Source: Proteiniphilum saccharofermentans
Lineage (GTDB): Bacteria; Bacteroidota; Bacteroidia; Bacteroidales; Dysgonomonadaceae
Assembly: GCF_900095135.1 (NCBI RefSeq)
Contig: NZ_LT605205.1
Coordinates: forward strand, 310,001 to 374,000
DNA: 64,000 nt
Reading direction: 5' to 3'
Part shown: in pieces, positions 26,994 through 36,279 of the stretch
Layout of the letters: each line of letters begins with the position of its first letter
Numbering within the stretch: position 1 is the first letter of the stretch
Translations under genes and position numbers: made by a program
The notes under the pieces: model-generated
Told to the model about the DNA's origin: nothing
What the model saw: only the letters and a program-made list of their open reading frames with translations
Database searches by the model: none

Positions 26994-28218
26994 ACTCGTA
27001 AATTTCCTTGTATTGTTGTGCGACTTTCTCCTGTGAGTATTCCTCTGTCACTTTCCCCCGGGCGTTGATGGAGAGCGTTTCGAAATCGGCCTCAAACAAT
27101 GTCCAGATCAGTCCGTTTGCCAAATCCCGTGCGTTTCTGTATTCAGCCACGTATCCGTTCTTCCGGTGATCGATCATTTCCGGAATTCCCCCGATATGAA
27201 AACCTACACAAGGCGTGCCGCAGGCCATTGCCTCCATAATGGTATTGGGCAAGTTCTCATAGAGGGAGGGAGTGACGAACAGGTCGACGGCATTATAGAG
27301 TTCCGGCATCTGTCGGGGAGAAATATATCCCATACTCCTTGCCGGCAGGGCAAGTTGTTTTTCTATCTCTTCCCCCCCGCCTCCTGCAATAAGAAAAAGC
27401 AGGTTTTCCGAATGGTGTGCCATCAATCCGGCTGCCTCCACCAGATAGTCCATCCCTTTGCGCTTGTCGGCTACCTTCACTGCCGCGAACAGGATAATCT
27501 TTTTATCAAGTGGCAAATTCAGTTTTTTACGTATTTCGCTTTTATCCATTGGACAGTAGGTGCCGGTATCGATAGGATTGGGGATAGAAGTGACCCTCTG
27601 TCCCCATGTAAGGGGGCTCTGCCCGGCCAACTCCCGTAACCAGTGGCTACATGCTGTAAAAGTGATATTGCCGGTTAAGTAGGCAGAATGCTTCCGTTTG
27701 AAAATAATATGTGAGAGGTCGTTTCGGGAGGGTGTCCTCAGATAAGGACAATGCCCGCACCCGAAAGTATAGGCGTCACAGGCGCCGGCATGGTGGCAGA
27801 TGCCGGTAAACGGCCACATATCGTGCATTGTCCATACCACTTTTTTCCCGGAGGAAAGGATTTTTCCTATCTCTTTGATGGAGAGCATCCCCTGGTTTAT
27901 CCAATGTAGATGGATAACGTCAGCCTCTTTGAATTCGGGAAGTTTTGTAATCGATACTCCCGTATTGGCGATTGAGACATCGAACAGGTTTTCTCTTGAC
28001 AGGCGATTGTAAAGATAAATAACACCACGTTCCCAATAGAACCGGAACGTATTCCTCTTTTTGCTTCCCGCAGTAAATACTGCCGTGTCACTTCCCAGTT
28101 TGGCACGCACTACCATCGAGGCATCGCATCCTGCATGGCGCACTGCATGTAATAAACGGGTTGCGGCTATGGCCGCTCCTCCCTGTATATCGTATGTACT
28201 GATAAAAAGTACTTTCAT
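26980..28218 (-). CDS. family 4 glycosyltransferase (WcaC-like)
   Basis: A 412-residue GT-B enzyme. The N-terminal domain begins KVLFISTYDIQGGAAIAATR and contains VVWTMHDMWPFTGICHHAGA with a Cys-rich stretch (CDAYTFGCGHCPYL) as in WcaC-like enzymes. The C-terminal nucleotide-sugar domain carries FVTPSLYENLPNTIMEAMAC, GTPCVGFHIGGIPEMI, with the EX7E-type motif. First gene of the minus-strand GT4/methyltransferase/GT2 unit; a divergent flippase gene begins 222 bases away. Confidence 0.92.
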   Translation of the reverse strand: MKVLFISTYDIQGGAAIAATRLLHAVRHAGCDASMVVRAKLGSDTAVFTAGSKKRNTFRFYWERGVIYLYNRLSRENLFDVSIANTGVSITKLPEFKEADVIHLHWINQGMLSIKEIGKILSSGKKVVWTMHDMWPFTGICHHAGACDAYTFGCGHCPYLRTPSRNDLSHIIFKRKHSAYLTGNITFTACSHWLRELAGQSPLTWGQRVTSIPNPIDTGTYCPMDKSEIRKKLNLPLDKKIILFAAVKVADKRKGMDYLVEAAGLMAHHSENLLFLIAGGGGEEIEKQLALPARSMGYISPRQMPELYNAVDLFVTPSLYENLPNTIMEAMACGTPCVGFHIGGIPEMIDHRKNGYVAEYRNARDLANGLIWTLFEADFETLSINARGKVTEEYSQEKVAQQYKEIYEYEGE

Positions 28219-28369
28219 TTCCGGATATTCAAACGTAAGATTACAAAAATAGTGAATTTATAATTATCCTCTTGGATATATTTACCGAGATAGCCAAAAA
28301 AGATCTACTCTATGGATAATATCCAATGATGTTTAGTAAAACCGATACTTCCCGTAACAAAAAGTTGCG

Positions 28370-28377
28370 TATTTTTG
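28370..28377 (+). promoter_or_regulatory. -7 box TATTTTTG upstream of the flippase gene
   Basis: Exact TAnnTTTG match 63 bases before the flippase start, in the divergent spacer between GT4 and flippase. No clear -33 element. Confidence 0.4.
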
Positions 28378-28439
28378 CAGGATGATTTGAGATCGTCTGA
28401 ATGTAATTGGACTACCCTGTTTATTAATCTATATCGTAA

Positions 28440-29903
28440 ATGGCTGATTCCGCACTGAAGAAAAAAACAACCCGTTCGCTTTTCTGGAGCTTTATTGATA
28501 AGTTCGGGCAGCAGATACTCAACTTTGTGAGTATGCTGGTGCTGATGAATATCGTGGTGCCGGATGCTTACGGATTGATCGGGTCGCTGGCTGTATTTAC
28601 AGCGTTCTCCACTATTCTTGTCGACAGCGGTTTCGGTAGATCATTGTTGAACCGGAAAGAGGTTTCTCCGGCCGAATACAGCTCCATTTTTTATTTTAAC
28701 GTAGTATTGGGTGTTTTTATATATCTGCTCCTTTTCTTTCTTAGCCCGTTGATTGCCGGCCTGTTCAATGCTCCGGCGCTGATTCCGGTTACGAGAGGCT
28801 TGTTCCTGGCTCTTATCTTCAATGCTTTCGGGTTGATACCTTTAGTGGTTCTGACTAAAAATGCCGATTTTAAAAGACTTACGAAAGCCAATATACTGGC
28901 TTTGTTTATAGCAGATGTGGTTGCCATTGTTCTGGCTCTTACCGGACATGGTGTTTGGGCATTGGTTGCCCAAATCGTTTTATATGCATTTTTCAGGACG
29001 ATATTTATGTGGCTGTATTCACCATGGAGGCCGGTTGCGGAATTCAGTCTTGGCCGGTTAAGATCCTTTTTCGGATTCAGTTATAAATTACTGTTGTCGT
29101 CGATGATTTCCACCACGGTGAATAACATCTATCCAAGCCTTATTGCCGTGTTCTACCCGATGAACCAGGTGGCATTCTTCAATCAGGCAAAGAAATACCA
29201 GGAAATACCTTTTCTGACGCTTTCCAACACTTTCCGGTCGGTAGGCATGGTAATCTTGTCGGAGATCAACGATCAGACGGAGCGCTTGAAGAGGGTAGTG
29301 AGAAAGCTGATCAAATCGATTGCTTTTCTCTCATTCCCAATAGCTTTCTTAATGATACTGATTGCCGAGCCCGCTTTTTATATCTTGTTTAAGGAGAAGT
29401 GGTTGGCTTCAGTGCCTTATTTTCAGATATTGACATTGGCCGGAATGCTACTGCCTTTTACCATTATTTTTAACGAGTTATTCATCGCAAAAGAACGATC
29501 TGCTTTTTTTCTGGGGCTTGAAGTTGTAAAAGGAGTTCTATTGCTCCTGTTAATTCTTCTCTTTTTTTCGAAAGGTATTATGGGGTTGGCTATCAGTTGG
29601 GTTGTATATATGATTGTGACGTTAATTTTGTCGGTGGTTTTTTCGGGAAAAGTTATTCAATATTCACTTCTTGATTTTGTGAAGGATACATTTCCCTATT
29701 TCTTTATGGCTGTAATCAGTACGGGAGTTTCCTATTTTTCCACTCGTAATATTGGGAGCGATATTCTTTTTGTTGTTATAAATCCGGTGTTGATTGTGTT
29801 ATTCTATATTGGGTTATGTAAGTTATTCAGATTGGAGATGACAGGAGAAATTGAACAATGGTTTGCGGCAAGAAAAAAGAAAAAAGTATCAAATGAATAT
29901 TGA
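28440..29903 (+). CDS. lipopolysaccharide/exopolysaccharide flippase (Wzx/WzxC, MOP superfamily)
   Basis: A 487-residue polytopic protein with about 14 hydrophobic segments. The amphipathic start KKKTTRSLFWSFIDKFGQQI and DAYGLIGSLAVFTAFSTILVD, with SGFGRSLLNRKE, match WzxC-type polysaccharide exporters. It would flip lipid-linked oligosaccharide units across the inner membrane. It contains an intact A7 run (AAG AAA AAA ACA) near the start, showing that such runs are read in frame here. It precedes an FkbM gene by 80 bases. Confidence 0.92.
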   Translation: MADSALKKKTTRSLFWSFIDKFGQQILNFVSMLVLMNIVVPDAYGLIGSLAVFTAFSTILVDSGFGRSLLNRKEVSPAEYSSIFYFNVVLGVFIYLLLFFLSPLIAGLFNAPALIPVTRGLFLALIFNAFGLIPLVVLTKNADFKRLTKANILALFIADVVAIVLALTGHGVWALVAQIVLYAFFRTIFMWLYSPWRPVAEFSLGRLRSFFGFSYKLLLSSMISTTVNNIYPSLIAVFYPMNQVAFFNQAKKYQEIPFLTLSNTFRSVGMVILSEINDQTERLKRVVRKLIKSIAFLSFPIAFLMILIAEPAFYILFKEKWLASVPYFQILTLAGMLLPFTIIFNELFIAKERSAFFLGLEVVKGVLLLLLILLFFSKGIMGLAISWVVYMIVTLILSVVFSGKVIQYSLLDFVKDTFPYFFMAVISTGVSYFSTRNIGSDILFVVINPVLIVLFYIGLCKLFRLEMTGEIEQWFAARKKKKVSNEY

Positions 29904-29983
29904 AAATCAAATAAATATAAAAACTCCGAGAGTTTAATCACAAACCACCGGACATAGAATTAATTTAAAATAATATTTGTTCA

Positions 29984-30814
29984 ATGAAAAAATTGCTTGA
30001 AGAAATCGGGAAAAAACTAGGATATAAGTATTTTCGTTATGGGATTCCATATCAATTAGAATGTAAAAAACACAAAAATGAGATTGATTATTTGAAATCT
30101 GTTTTGGCAGATGATTTGTCGAGAGATGTATTGAATGCCGCCATTAAATGCAGAATGACGCGAAATTATAAATATCTCAAACCGTTTTACGATACCAATA
30201 ATACCAAAGAATTGATGTTGAATTCTGGATATACTGTGTGTTTTGATCCGTCACAGTATTTTCCCAAAGATATTATCAATCTTTCAACAGAAGAGGTTTT
30301 TATAGATGGTGGTGGATTTGTTGGCGATACAGCTTTGAATTTTATCGGACAGACTGCCGGATATTTTAATAAAATACACATATTTGAACCTATTAAACGT
30401 AATTGTGAGCAAATCAGAAAAAACATAACAAATTTATCCGATAAAGTAATTTTGCATAATTTGGGGTTGTATTCTTCCTGTGAAGAAACTTTTTTTGAAG
30501 ATTCAGGCAGTGGCTCCCGCATTGGTAAAGGTAAAGAGTTAGTAAAACTTGTGGCATTAGACAATTATTTTTCCGAACAGGAACGTAGTGAAATCACATA
30601 TATTAAATTGGATGTTGAGGGTGCAGAAATGTCAGCTCTTGAAGGGATGCAAGATACAATTATAAAATACAATCCTAAATTAGCAATTTGCATATACCAT
30701 AAACCGGCAGATTTATGGGAATTGCCACTGTATATCCATAAACTAAACCCCAAATACAATCTTTATATCAGGCAACACCACCCTGTTAATGAAACAGTTT
30801 TATATGCTGTATAG
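29984..30814 (+). CDS. FkbM-family methyltransferase
   Basis: A 276-residue SAM-dependent methyltransferase of the FkbM family: DGGGFVGDTALNFIGQ (motif I), KIHIFEPIKRNCEQIRKNI, and ITYIKLDVEGAEMSALEGMQ with the conserved D-E-GAE core. The family O-methylates sugars and other natural-product hydroxyls and is common in polysaccharide clusters. The gene is clearly AT-richer than its neighbours, a sign of separate acquisition. It follows the flippase on the same strand. Confidence 0.9.
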   Translation: MKKLLEEIGKKLGYKYFRYGIPYQLECKKHKNEIDYLKSVLADDLSRDVLNAAIKCRMTRNYKYLKPFYDTNNTKELMLNSGYTVCFDPSQYFPKDIINLSTEEVFIDGGGFVGDTALNFIGQTAGYFNKIHIFEPIKRNCEQIRKNITNLSDKVILHNLGLYSSCEETFFEDSGSGSRIGKGKELVKLVALDNYFSEQERSEITYIKLDVEGAEMSALEGMQDTIIKYNPKLAICIYHKPADLWELPLYIHKLNPKYNLYIRQHHPVNETVLYAV

Positions 30815-30944
30815 AGTAGAGTTTTTTTTAATGCCTGAGCCCCTAACTCTTCAAAAAAGATATTGTATTCTTTCCCGAAACAAGTTTTCTTCTATGGAAG
30901 GGCAATGCAGCCGGAAATTGGTGTAGGACGATGTGCAGGTTCTG

Positions 30945-31838
30945 TCAAATTTTTAAATGTCTTTTGATTCTTCGTCTTACTTTTGCCCAAAACGAATAGG
31001 TCTTGTTATGATATCTTTCTATTGATTTTCGTGCTGCCTTATTTTCTTCTATTACCGGAATATTGATGGTTAGTCTATCGGTATATAGCTGAGTAGTGTA
31101 AATGTCCTGAAGGCCACTATGTATGCCACTCCCGTCGAATCCGATATTTCTTACCAACGATCTTCCGGCATTGACCGAAAGCATATCTTTCAGAAACAAG
31201 GAAGCATTCCAGCGGATGGCCCATGAATTGTTTTTCCCATTTACTTGTCTTTGTAACATCCGGGTATAGGGGTATTTGCCATTGAAGTCAAACAATCTGG
31301 ATAGATTGCGACTTTTTATTTCGTTTAATAGTGCTTCTCCGTCAGGGTTGAATTCTTTCCATGCCCTTTTCCAGGTAGCCCAGCCCCAACTTCCTGTCCA
31401 CTTTATCAAAAAGGTTTCCGGCAATTCCGGAAGAGGGTAGCAATATCCATGTATATGTCCGATTCTATTTTCGTTCTCGAACATATCCAAGGCTTCGTTC
31501 ATGAATGTGAGAAAATAGGGGGATGTTGACAGGTCATCTTCAATCACGATCACTTTGCCATACTCCTCAATCACCTTGGTAACACCGTCGATAATATTCT
31601 TTGCCAGTCCAACATTGTGGGTATTTTCGATAAGGTGAACTGCCTTGAATCCTTCAATAGGGCGAATGATTTCCCGTACCGCCTCCACATCTTTTTTATC
31701 TGTTTCATTCTTGTAGCCATCCGAAAATATAAATAGTTCACTTTTACTACAAAGGGCGTTATCCTGTAGTGCCTTCAATGTCTGTAGTGTATGGGAGGGA
31801 CGGTTGTATGTGAACAAAAGTATAGGCGATAAGGACAT
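30945..31838 (-). CDS. GT-A glycosyltransferase (sugar transferase)
   Basis: A 297-residue protein beginning SLSPILLFTYNRPSHTLQTL, with a GT-A fold nucleotide-binding region and VIVIEDDLSTSPYFLTFM, in which EDD takes the DxD role. The GSWGWATWKRAWKEF block is characteristic of a Bacteroidetes glycosyltransferase group acting in O-antigen or capsule synthesis. The C-terminus is strongly basic (KVRRRIKRHLKI), which could anchor it at the membrane. It is convergent with the FkbM gene. Confidence 0.85.
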   Translation of the reverse strand: MSLSPILLFTYNRPSHTLQTLKALQDNALCSKSELFIFSDGYKNETDKKDVEAVREIIRPIEGFKAVHLIENTHNVGLAKNIIDGVTKVIEEYGKVIVIEDDLSTSPYFLTFMNEALDMFENENRIGHIHGYCYPLPELPETFLIKWTGSWGWATWKRAWKEFNPDGEALLNEIKSRNLSRLFDFNGKYPYTRMLQRQVNGKNNSWAIRWNASLFLKDMLSVNAGRSLVRNIGFDGSGIHSGLQDIYTTQLYTDRLTINIPVIEENKAARKSIERYHNKTYSFWAKVRRRIKRHLKI

Positions 31839-31850
31839 TGGTGTGCGGAT

Positions 31851-32675
31851 TTAAAAATCGGTTTTAGAGGACAATATATTCCGCTGTAATACCTGTAGCG
31901 AGACCTGTTCCCCCACCTTGATCCCTTTGCGGTTAAGATGTGTTTCTACCGTTTGGTAGGCCAGTTCCGGGTTGTTATTGTCACCGCTGAGGTGGCAGAG
32001 CCAGATATTACGTAGGTCGGACGAGTAGTTGTTGGCCAGGAATTCGGCGGTCTGCCGGTTGCTCAGGTGCCCTGATCCGGAGGTGATGCGTTGTTTCAGC
32101 GGGTAGGGGTAGCGACCGTTATTCAACATCTCTTCATCATAATTGCTTTCAATGACGAGATGATTGGCTTTGCAAATATAATAAGCTACTTCGTCGGTAA
32201 TGGTACCCACATCGGTGGCGAGAGTAAACCGGTGATTGCCGAACCGGATAAAATAGCCGGAGTTATCCACACTATCGTGGGGTACATTGAAGGCTGTAAT
32301 TTGGAAATCTTTAATTTGAAATGGGGTTCCTTTTTCAATATATATGGTTGACCCGTTAAGGCTGTTGCGGACAAGGGGATGATTTATAATCGCCTTGTGT
32401 ACTTCACGGGTGGCATAGACCGGGATATGCAGTTTTTCTCCCAGATAGCCTACCGATTTGATATGGTCGTAGTGGTCGTGTGTGACCAGGATTGCCATGA
32501 TCGATGAGAAGTCGATTCCATAGTGGGCAAGCCGTTTCTTGATGACACGCGGGCCGATGCCGGCGTCGATCAGGATGCCGTAGCGGGAATTCCCCAGATA
32601 GTAACTGTTGCCGCAACTACCGCTGCTCAGGCTGAAAAAAGAGAATCGTTCCGATGGAAAAAGTTCATACTGCAT
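31851..32675 (-). CDS. MBL-fold metallo-hydrolase (YycJ/VicX-like)
   Basis: A 274-residue metallo-beta-lactamase-fold hydrolase with start MQYELFPSERFSFFSL; a longer frame adds 16 non-conserved residues. It begins with SLSSGSCGNSYYLG, typical of YycJ, and carries the metal motif THDHYDH, DVGTITDEV and the later His residues. YycJ-type enzymes are implicated in 5' exonuclease-like DNA metabolism in Bacillus. Its gene lies 12 bases after the GT gene start on the same strand, with a flavin oxidoreductase upstream. Confidence 0.9.
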   Translation of the reverse strand: MQYELFPSERFSFFSLSSGSCGNSYYLGNSRYGILIDAGIGPRVIKKRLAHYGIDFSSIMAILVTHDHYDHIKSVGYLGEKLHIPVYATREVHKAIINHPLVRNSLNGSTIYIEKGTPFQIKDFQITAFNVPHDSVDNSGYFIRFGNHRFTLATDVGTITDEVAYYICKANHLVIESNYDEEMLNNGRYPYPLKQRITSGSGHLSNRQTAEFLANNYSSDLRNIWLCHLSGDNNNPELAYQTVETHLNRKGIKVGEQVSLQVLQRNILSSKTDF

Positions 32676-32712
32676 ACTTACGAATGTGCCAATGTTACTG
32701 ATGTGCCAATTG

Positions 32713-33669
32713 TCAATTATCAATTGCTAATTGAGATAGCCGATGAATAGTGCGGTTGTATTGCCCGATCATTTCATTGACAACCTGCCCTGCAGGGATG
32801 ATCTCTTTTATATGTGAGGCGATCTGTCCGATCTCCAGTTCACCTTCTGTCAGGTCTCCATCAAAGATACCCCTTTTTGAACGCCCTTTGCCTAATAGTT
32901 CGCGCAATTCTTCGGGGGTAGCGCCGCGATCTTCCAGTTGCTGTACCTGTTGGTAGAACTCATTTCTTACCAGTCGTGTGGGACTCAGTTTCTTGAGTGA
33001 TAATACCGTATCTCCTTCATTCAGGGAGATACACCGTTGTTTGAATGCTTCACTGGCAGAACTTTCATTGGTCAACGCGAACCGTGTACCTACCTGTACT
33101 CCTTCCGCGCCCAGGGCAAACGCTGCAGCCATCGCTTCGCCCGAGCCGATCCCCCCGGCAGCAATCAATGGCAGATCTATAGCCTTTCTCACCTGTGGTA
33201 TCAACGCAAAAGTGGTAGTTTCTTCGCGACCGTTATGCCCACCGGCTTCAAATCCTTCGGCGACGACAGCGTCGACACCGGCTTCCGCACATTTAATGGC
33301 AAACCTGGAACTCGACACCACATGCGCTACTTTTATTCCTGCCGATTTGAGTGTCGCTGTCCAAGTTTTAGGATTGCCGGCCGAAGTGAAAACAACCGGT
33401 ACTTTCTCTTCGAGGATAATCTGCATGATCTCTTCGATTTGAGGGTACATCAATGGTACGTTCACCCCGAACGGTTGTCCTGTGGCTGCCTTGTACTTCT
33501 GGATATGTTCTCGTAATGTCCCGGGATGCATTGATCCCGCCCCAATCAGTCCCAGCCCTCCGGCATTGCTGACTGCAGCCGCTAATTTCCAGCCGCTGCA
33601 CCATACCATTCCTGCCTGGATGATAGGATAGCGAATACCAAAAAGGGCCGATATCCGGTTTATGCTCAT
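32713..33669 (-). CDS. FMN-dependent nitronate monooxygenase/FabK-like oxidoreductase
   Basis: A 318-residue TIM-barrel flavoprotein: RISALFGIRYPIIQAGMVWC at the N-terminus, GLGLIGAGSM, EGFEAGGHNG (conserved His) and LIAAGGIGSGEAMAAAFALG, VQVGTRF for phosphate binding. The same fold covers nitronate monooxygenase and the enoyl-ACP reductase FabK. The length and EAGGH(N/M)G motif fit both, so the reaction is left open. It stands apart from the fabF-acpP genes at 42808-44316. Confidence 0.85.
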   Translation of the reverse strand: MSINRISALFGIRYPIIQAGMVWCSGWKLAAAVSNAGGLGLIGAGSMHPGTLREHIQKYKAATGQPFGVNVPLMYPQIEEIMQIILEEKVPVVFTSAGNPKTWTATLKSAGIKVAHVVSSSRFAIKCAEAGVDAVVAEGFEAGGHNGREETTTFALIPQVRKAIDLPLIAAGGIGSGEAMAAAFALGAEGVQVGTRFALTNESSASEAFKQRCISLNEGDTVLSLKKLSPTRLVRNEFYQQVQQLEDRGATPEELRELLGKGRSKRGIFDGDLTEGELEIGQIASHIKEIIPAGQVVNEMIGQYNRTIHRLSQLAIDN

Positions 33670-33757
33670 GTTGATGATATTTGTTGCTTGAAGTTACAAA
33701 GATAGCAACCTCCCGACGATTTTCCCCCATTGTCGCAGTACAAAATCATTTTTTTAG

Positions 33758-33765
33758 TAGCTTTG
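33758..33765 (+). promoter_or_regulatory. -7 box TAGCTTTG upstream of purD
   Basis: Exact TAnnTTTG match 107 bases before the purD start. A TCCCGAC palindrome follows within the presumptive leader. Confidence 0.4.
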
Positions 33766-33782
33766 CATACTTAATGTACCAA

Positions 33783-33798
33783 TCCCGACACGTCGGGA
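33783..33798. repeat. intergenic palindrome TCCCGAC-AC-GTCGGGA, copy 2
   Basis: Same element as 10247-10262, with a one-base change in the loop, again followed by a GACAAGTA.TG run. Here it lies in the leader of purD. The spacer also contains low-complexity TCATAATTCATAA repeats right before the start codon. Confidence 0.75.
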
Positions 33799-33872
33799 CA
33801 AGTAATGTCAATGTGAGTGAGGTGGAATGGTAATTGGTAAATTATAATTCATAAATCATAATTCATAACTCT

Positions 33873-35147
33873 ATGAACGTTCTTCTTCTTGGTTCCGGTG
33901 GACGCGAGCATGCGTTAGCCTGGAAAATTCGAAAGAGCAGACACCTGAATAATCTGTATATTGCTCCCGGCAATGCGGGTACCGCAACGTTAGGGACAAA
34001 TGTCGCCATTGATGTGACGGATTTCGGTGCGATGAGACAGTTTTCACTTGATAATGATATCGATATGATTGTGGTTGGTCCGGAAGTCCCTTTAGTAGAA
34101 GGGGTTTATGACTACTTCCATGAGGACGAAGATATCTGTCATATTGCAGTGATTGGTCCCTCCAGGGAAGGTGCTCAATTAGAGGGGAGCAAGGATTTTG
34201 CCAAAAGATTTATGACCACTTATAATATCCCTACTGCACGTTTCAAGACAGTTACTCTTGAAAATGTGACGGAAGGGAATGCTTTTCTCGATTCGCTCCC
34301 TTCACCCTATGTATTGAAAGCGGATGGCCTGGCGGCAGGGAAAGGAGTCCTGATTCTGAACGACCTGAATGAGGCGAAGCAGTCGCTTTGGGAGATGCTC
34401 AATGGGAAATTCGGCGCGGCTAGTAAAAGCGTGGTGATAGAAGAGTTCCTGTCGGGGATTGAGTGTTCAGTTTTCGTATTGACTGATGGACGATCGTATA
34501 AAATTCTTCCGGTAGCAAAAGACTACAAACGGATCGGTGAGGGTGATACCGGGCTGAATACCGGAGGTATGGGAGCTGTGTCACCTGTATCTTTTGCTGA
34601 TGACCTATTTATGGAAAAAGTGAGGAGACGGATCGTGGAGCCTACTATCGAAGGATTGCAAAAAGAAAAGATAGATTACAAAGGATTTATTTTCCTGGGC
34701 CTGATCAATGTTGAAGGGGAGCCAAAAGTGATTGAGTACAATGTTCGAATGGGTGATCCGGAGACGGAAGTGGTGGTACCTCTGATCAAGTCGGATCTTC
34801 TGGAATTATTTACTGCCGTAGCTACCGAAACATTAGATGAGAAAGTATTGGAAATAGACGACCGTTACGCTGTGACAGTGATGATGGTTTCCGGAGGATA
34901 TCCAGGAAGTTATGAAAATGGAAAAATCATTGAAGGACTGAATGATGTAGAGGATAGCATTGTTTTCCATGCCGGTACAAAGAATGTGGGGGATAAAATT
35001 GTTACGTCGGGAGGACGTGTGCTTTCCGTTACTTCATACGGGAAAACTATGGATGAAGCCTTAGGGGCATCTTATAAGAATATAGCGAAGATCCATTTTG
35101 AGAATGGCTACTTCAGGAAAGATATAGGCTTTGATCTCAGTATATAA
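33873..35147 (+). CDS. purD: phosphoribosylamine-glycine ligase
   Basis: This ATP-grasp enzyme joins glycine to 5-phosphoribosylamine in purine synthesis. At 424 residues it has full length. Motifs: MNVLLLGSGGREHALAWKI, EGSKDFAKRFMTTYNIPTAR, VLKADGLAAGKGVLI (ATP loop), GDTGLNTGGMGAVSPV and EYNVRMGDPETEVVVPL. It is the first of a probable two-gene unit with a membrane protein downstream; purN, another purine gene, is at 44469. Confidence 0.97.
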   Translation: MNVLLLGSGGREHALAWKIRKSRHLNNLYIAPGNAGTATLGTNVAIDVTDFGAMRQFSLDNDIDMIVVGPEVPLVEGVYDYFHEDEDICHIAVIGPSREGAQLEGSKDFAKRFMTTYNIPTARFKTVTLENVTEGNAFLDSLPSPYVLKADGLAAGKGVLILNDLNEAKQSLWEMLNGKFGAASKSVVIEEFLSGIECSVFVLTDGRSYKILPVAKDYKRIGEGDTGLNTGGMGAVSPVSFADDLFMEKVRRRIVEPTIEGLQKEKIDYKGFIFLGLINVEGEPKVIEYNVRMGDPETEVVVPLIKSDLLELFTAVATETLDEKVLEIDDRYAVTVMMVSGGYPGSYENGKIIEGLNDVEDSIVFHAGTKNVGDKIVTSGGRVLSVTSYGKTMDEALGASYKNIAKIHFENGYFRKDIGFDLSI

Positions 35148-35155
35148 AATCTAAT

Positions 35156-36181
35156 GTGCCCATGCATTCTGTCGTCAGGTCATTCCGTGCAGCTTTTGTG
35201 GAGGGGCGTTTTGTTCCTCTGCTTGCCGCTTTCGGAATGATAGGTATGCGGGCTGCCCTGTTCTATACGCAGGGTTTACCCTGGATTGCCTCTCCCGGTG
35301 ACAATTATGCGTGGGAACCAATAGCACATCTCTTTGCCCGTCCGCAGGTTTCACTGATTGCTTCTACGCTGGCTGTTTTTTTGATCGCATGGATCCTATC
35401 CCTGTTAAACGGTAGGTTCAATCTTATTCGTTCGCGGTCAAACCTGCCTTTTACCGCACCGGTATTCTTATTAAGCCTTCATCCCTATTTTTTGGTGATG
35501 TCGGGCGATTATATTGCTGTTATTTTTGTCCTTCTGGCATTCTTCCCTCTTCTGGACTCGTATCAGAAACCGGATCCATATCTTTGTTCGTTTCGGGCAT
35601 CGATATTGATAGCGGTAGCCTCCCTGTTTCAGATCTATGCGCTTTTCTTATTGCCTTTATGGTGGGTTGGAGAACGGTCGATGCGGGGACCCCAGTTTCG
35701 CTCGTTTGTCTCGTCCTGGTTTGGACTTTTCCTTGTGTATATAACGGTGGTCTCCGTCTATTGGCTAATTGATGATATTCCCCGTTTTGCCAGGCCTCTT
35801 CTACAGTTTATATCCTTGTCACTACCTGAAATTCCCCGATTTTCTCTTCTGGAGTGGGGAGGAGTATTGTTTGTCGGATTGTTTTTTATATCCAATATGA
35901 TTTTTAGTATCAAGATATATAGTCGTGATAAGGCACTCACGCTCTCGTTAATGCAGTTCATGGTCTTTCTGATTGTTTTTCTGTTGTTTCTTCAGGTGGT
36001 CTACTGGCGGGAAACTTTTTTCTTCTTGTCGCTTTCCCTCACACTGGTCTCTTATCTGAACGCATATTTCTACTCAAGAACGATTTCGAAAAACCATATT
36101 TATGTGGCATATGGTATGTTGTCGCTGATGCTGTTGCTATATCTCTCGCATCTTCTCCCTTCGATGGGGATCCTTCTATAA
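35156..36181 (+). CDS. conserved polytopic membrane protein downstream of purD
   Basis: A 341-residue integral membrane protein with about nine to ten hydrophobic segments and short loops, for example FLIAWILSLLNGRFNLIRSR. I do not recognise a definite family; unnamed membrane proteins next to purD, such as DUF6427, occur in other Bacteroidetes and could be related. It begins with GTG at 35156 (or ATG two codons on), eight bases after purD, so cotranslation is likely. Function unknown. Confidence 0.75.
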   Translation: MPMHSVVRSFRAAFVEGRFVPLLAAFGMIGMRAALFYTQGLPWIASPGDNYAWEPIAHLFARPQVSLIASTLAVFLIAWILSLLNGRFNLIRSRSNLPFTAPVFLLSLHPYFLVMSGDYIAVIFVLLAFFPLLDSYQKPDPYLCSFRASILIAVASLFQIYALFLLPLWWVGERSMRGPQFRSFVSSWFGLFLVYITVVSVYWLIDDIPRFARPLLQFISLSLPEIPRFSLLEWGGVLFVGLFFISNMIFSIKIYSRDKALTLSLMQFMVFLIVFLLFLQVVYWRETFFFLSLSLTLVSYLNAYFYSRTISKNHIYVAYGMLSLMLLLYLSHLLPSMGILL

Positions 36182-36279
36182 AACAAAAAACTATTTTCCT
36201 TTGTTTATTATATGATTATGTCACTGGTGATATGTGATTTCTGCTATATAAAGGATCTTATTTATGAAGGAGGATATAT

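Noticed and set aside
32713-32723. Overlap of the MBL hydrolase and flavin oxidoreductase frames
   Set aside because: The overlap vanishes once the MBL start is placed at 32675; the extended frame is not supported.
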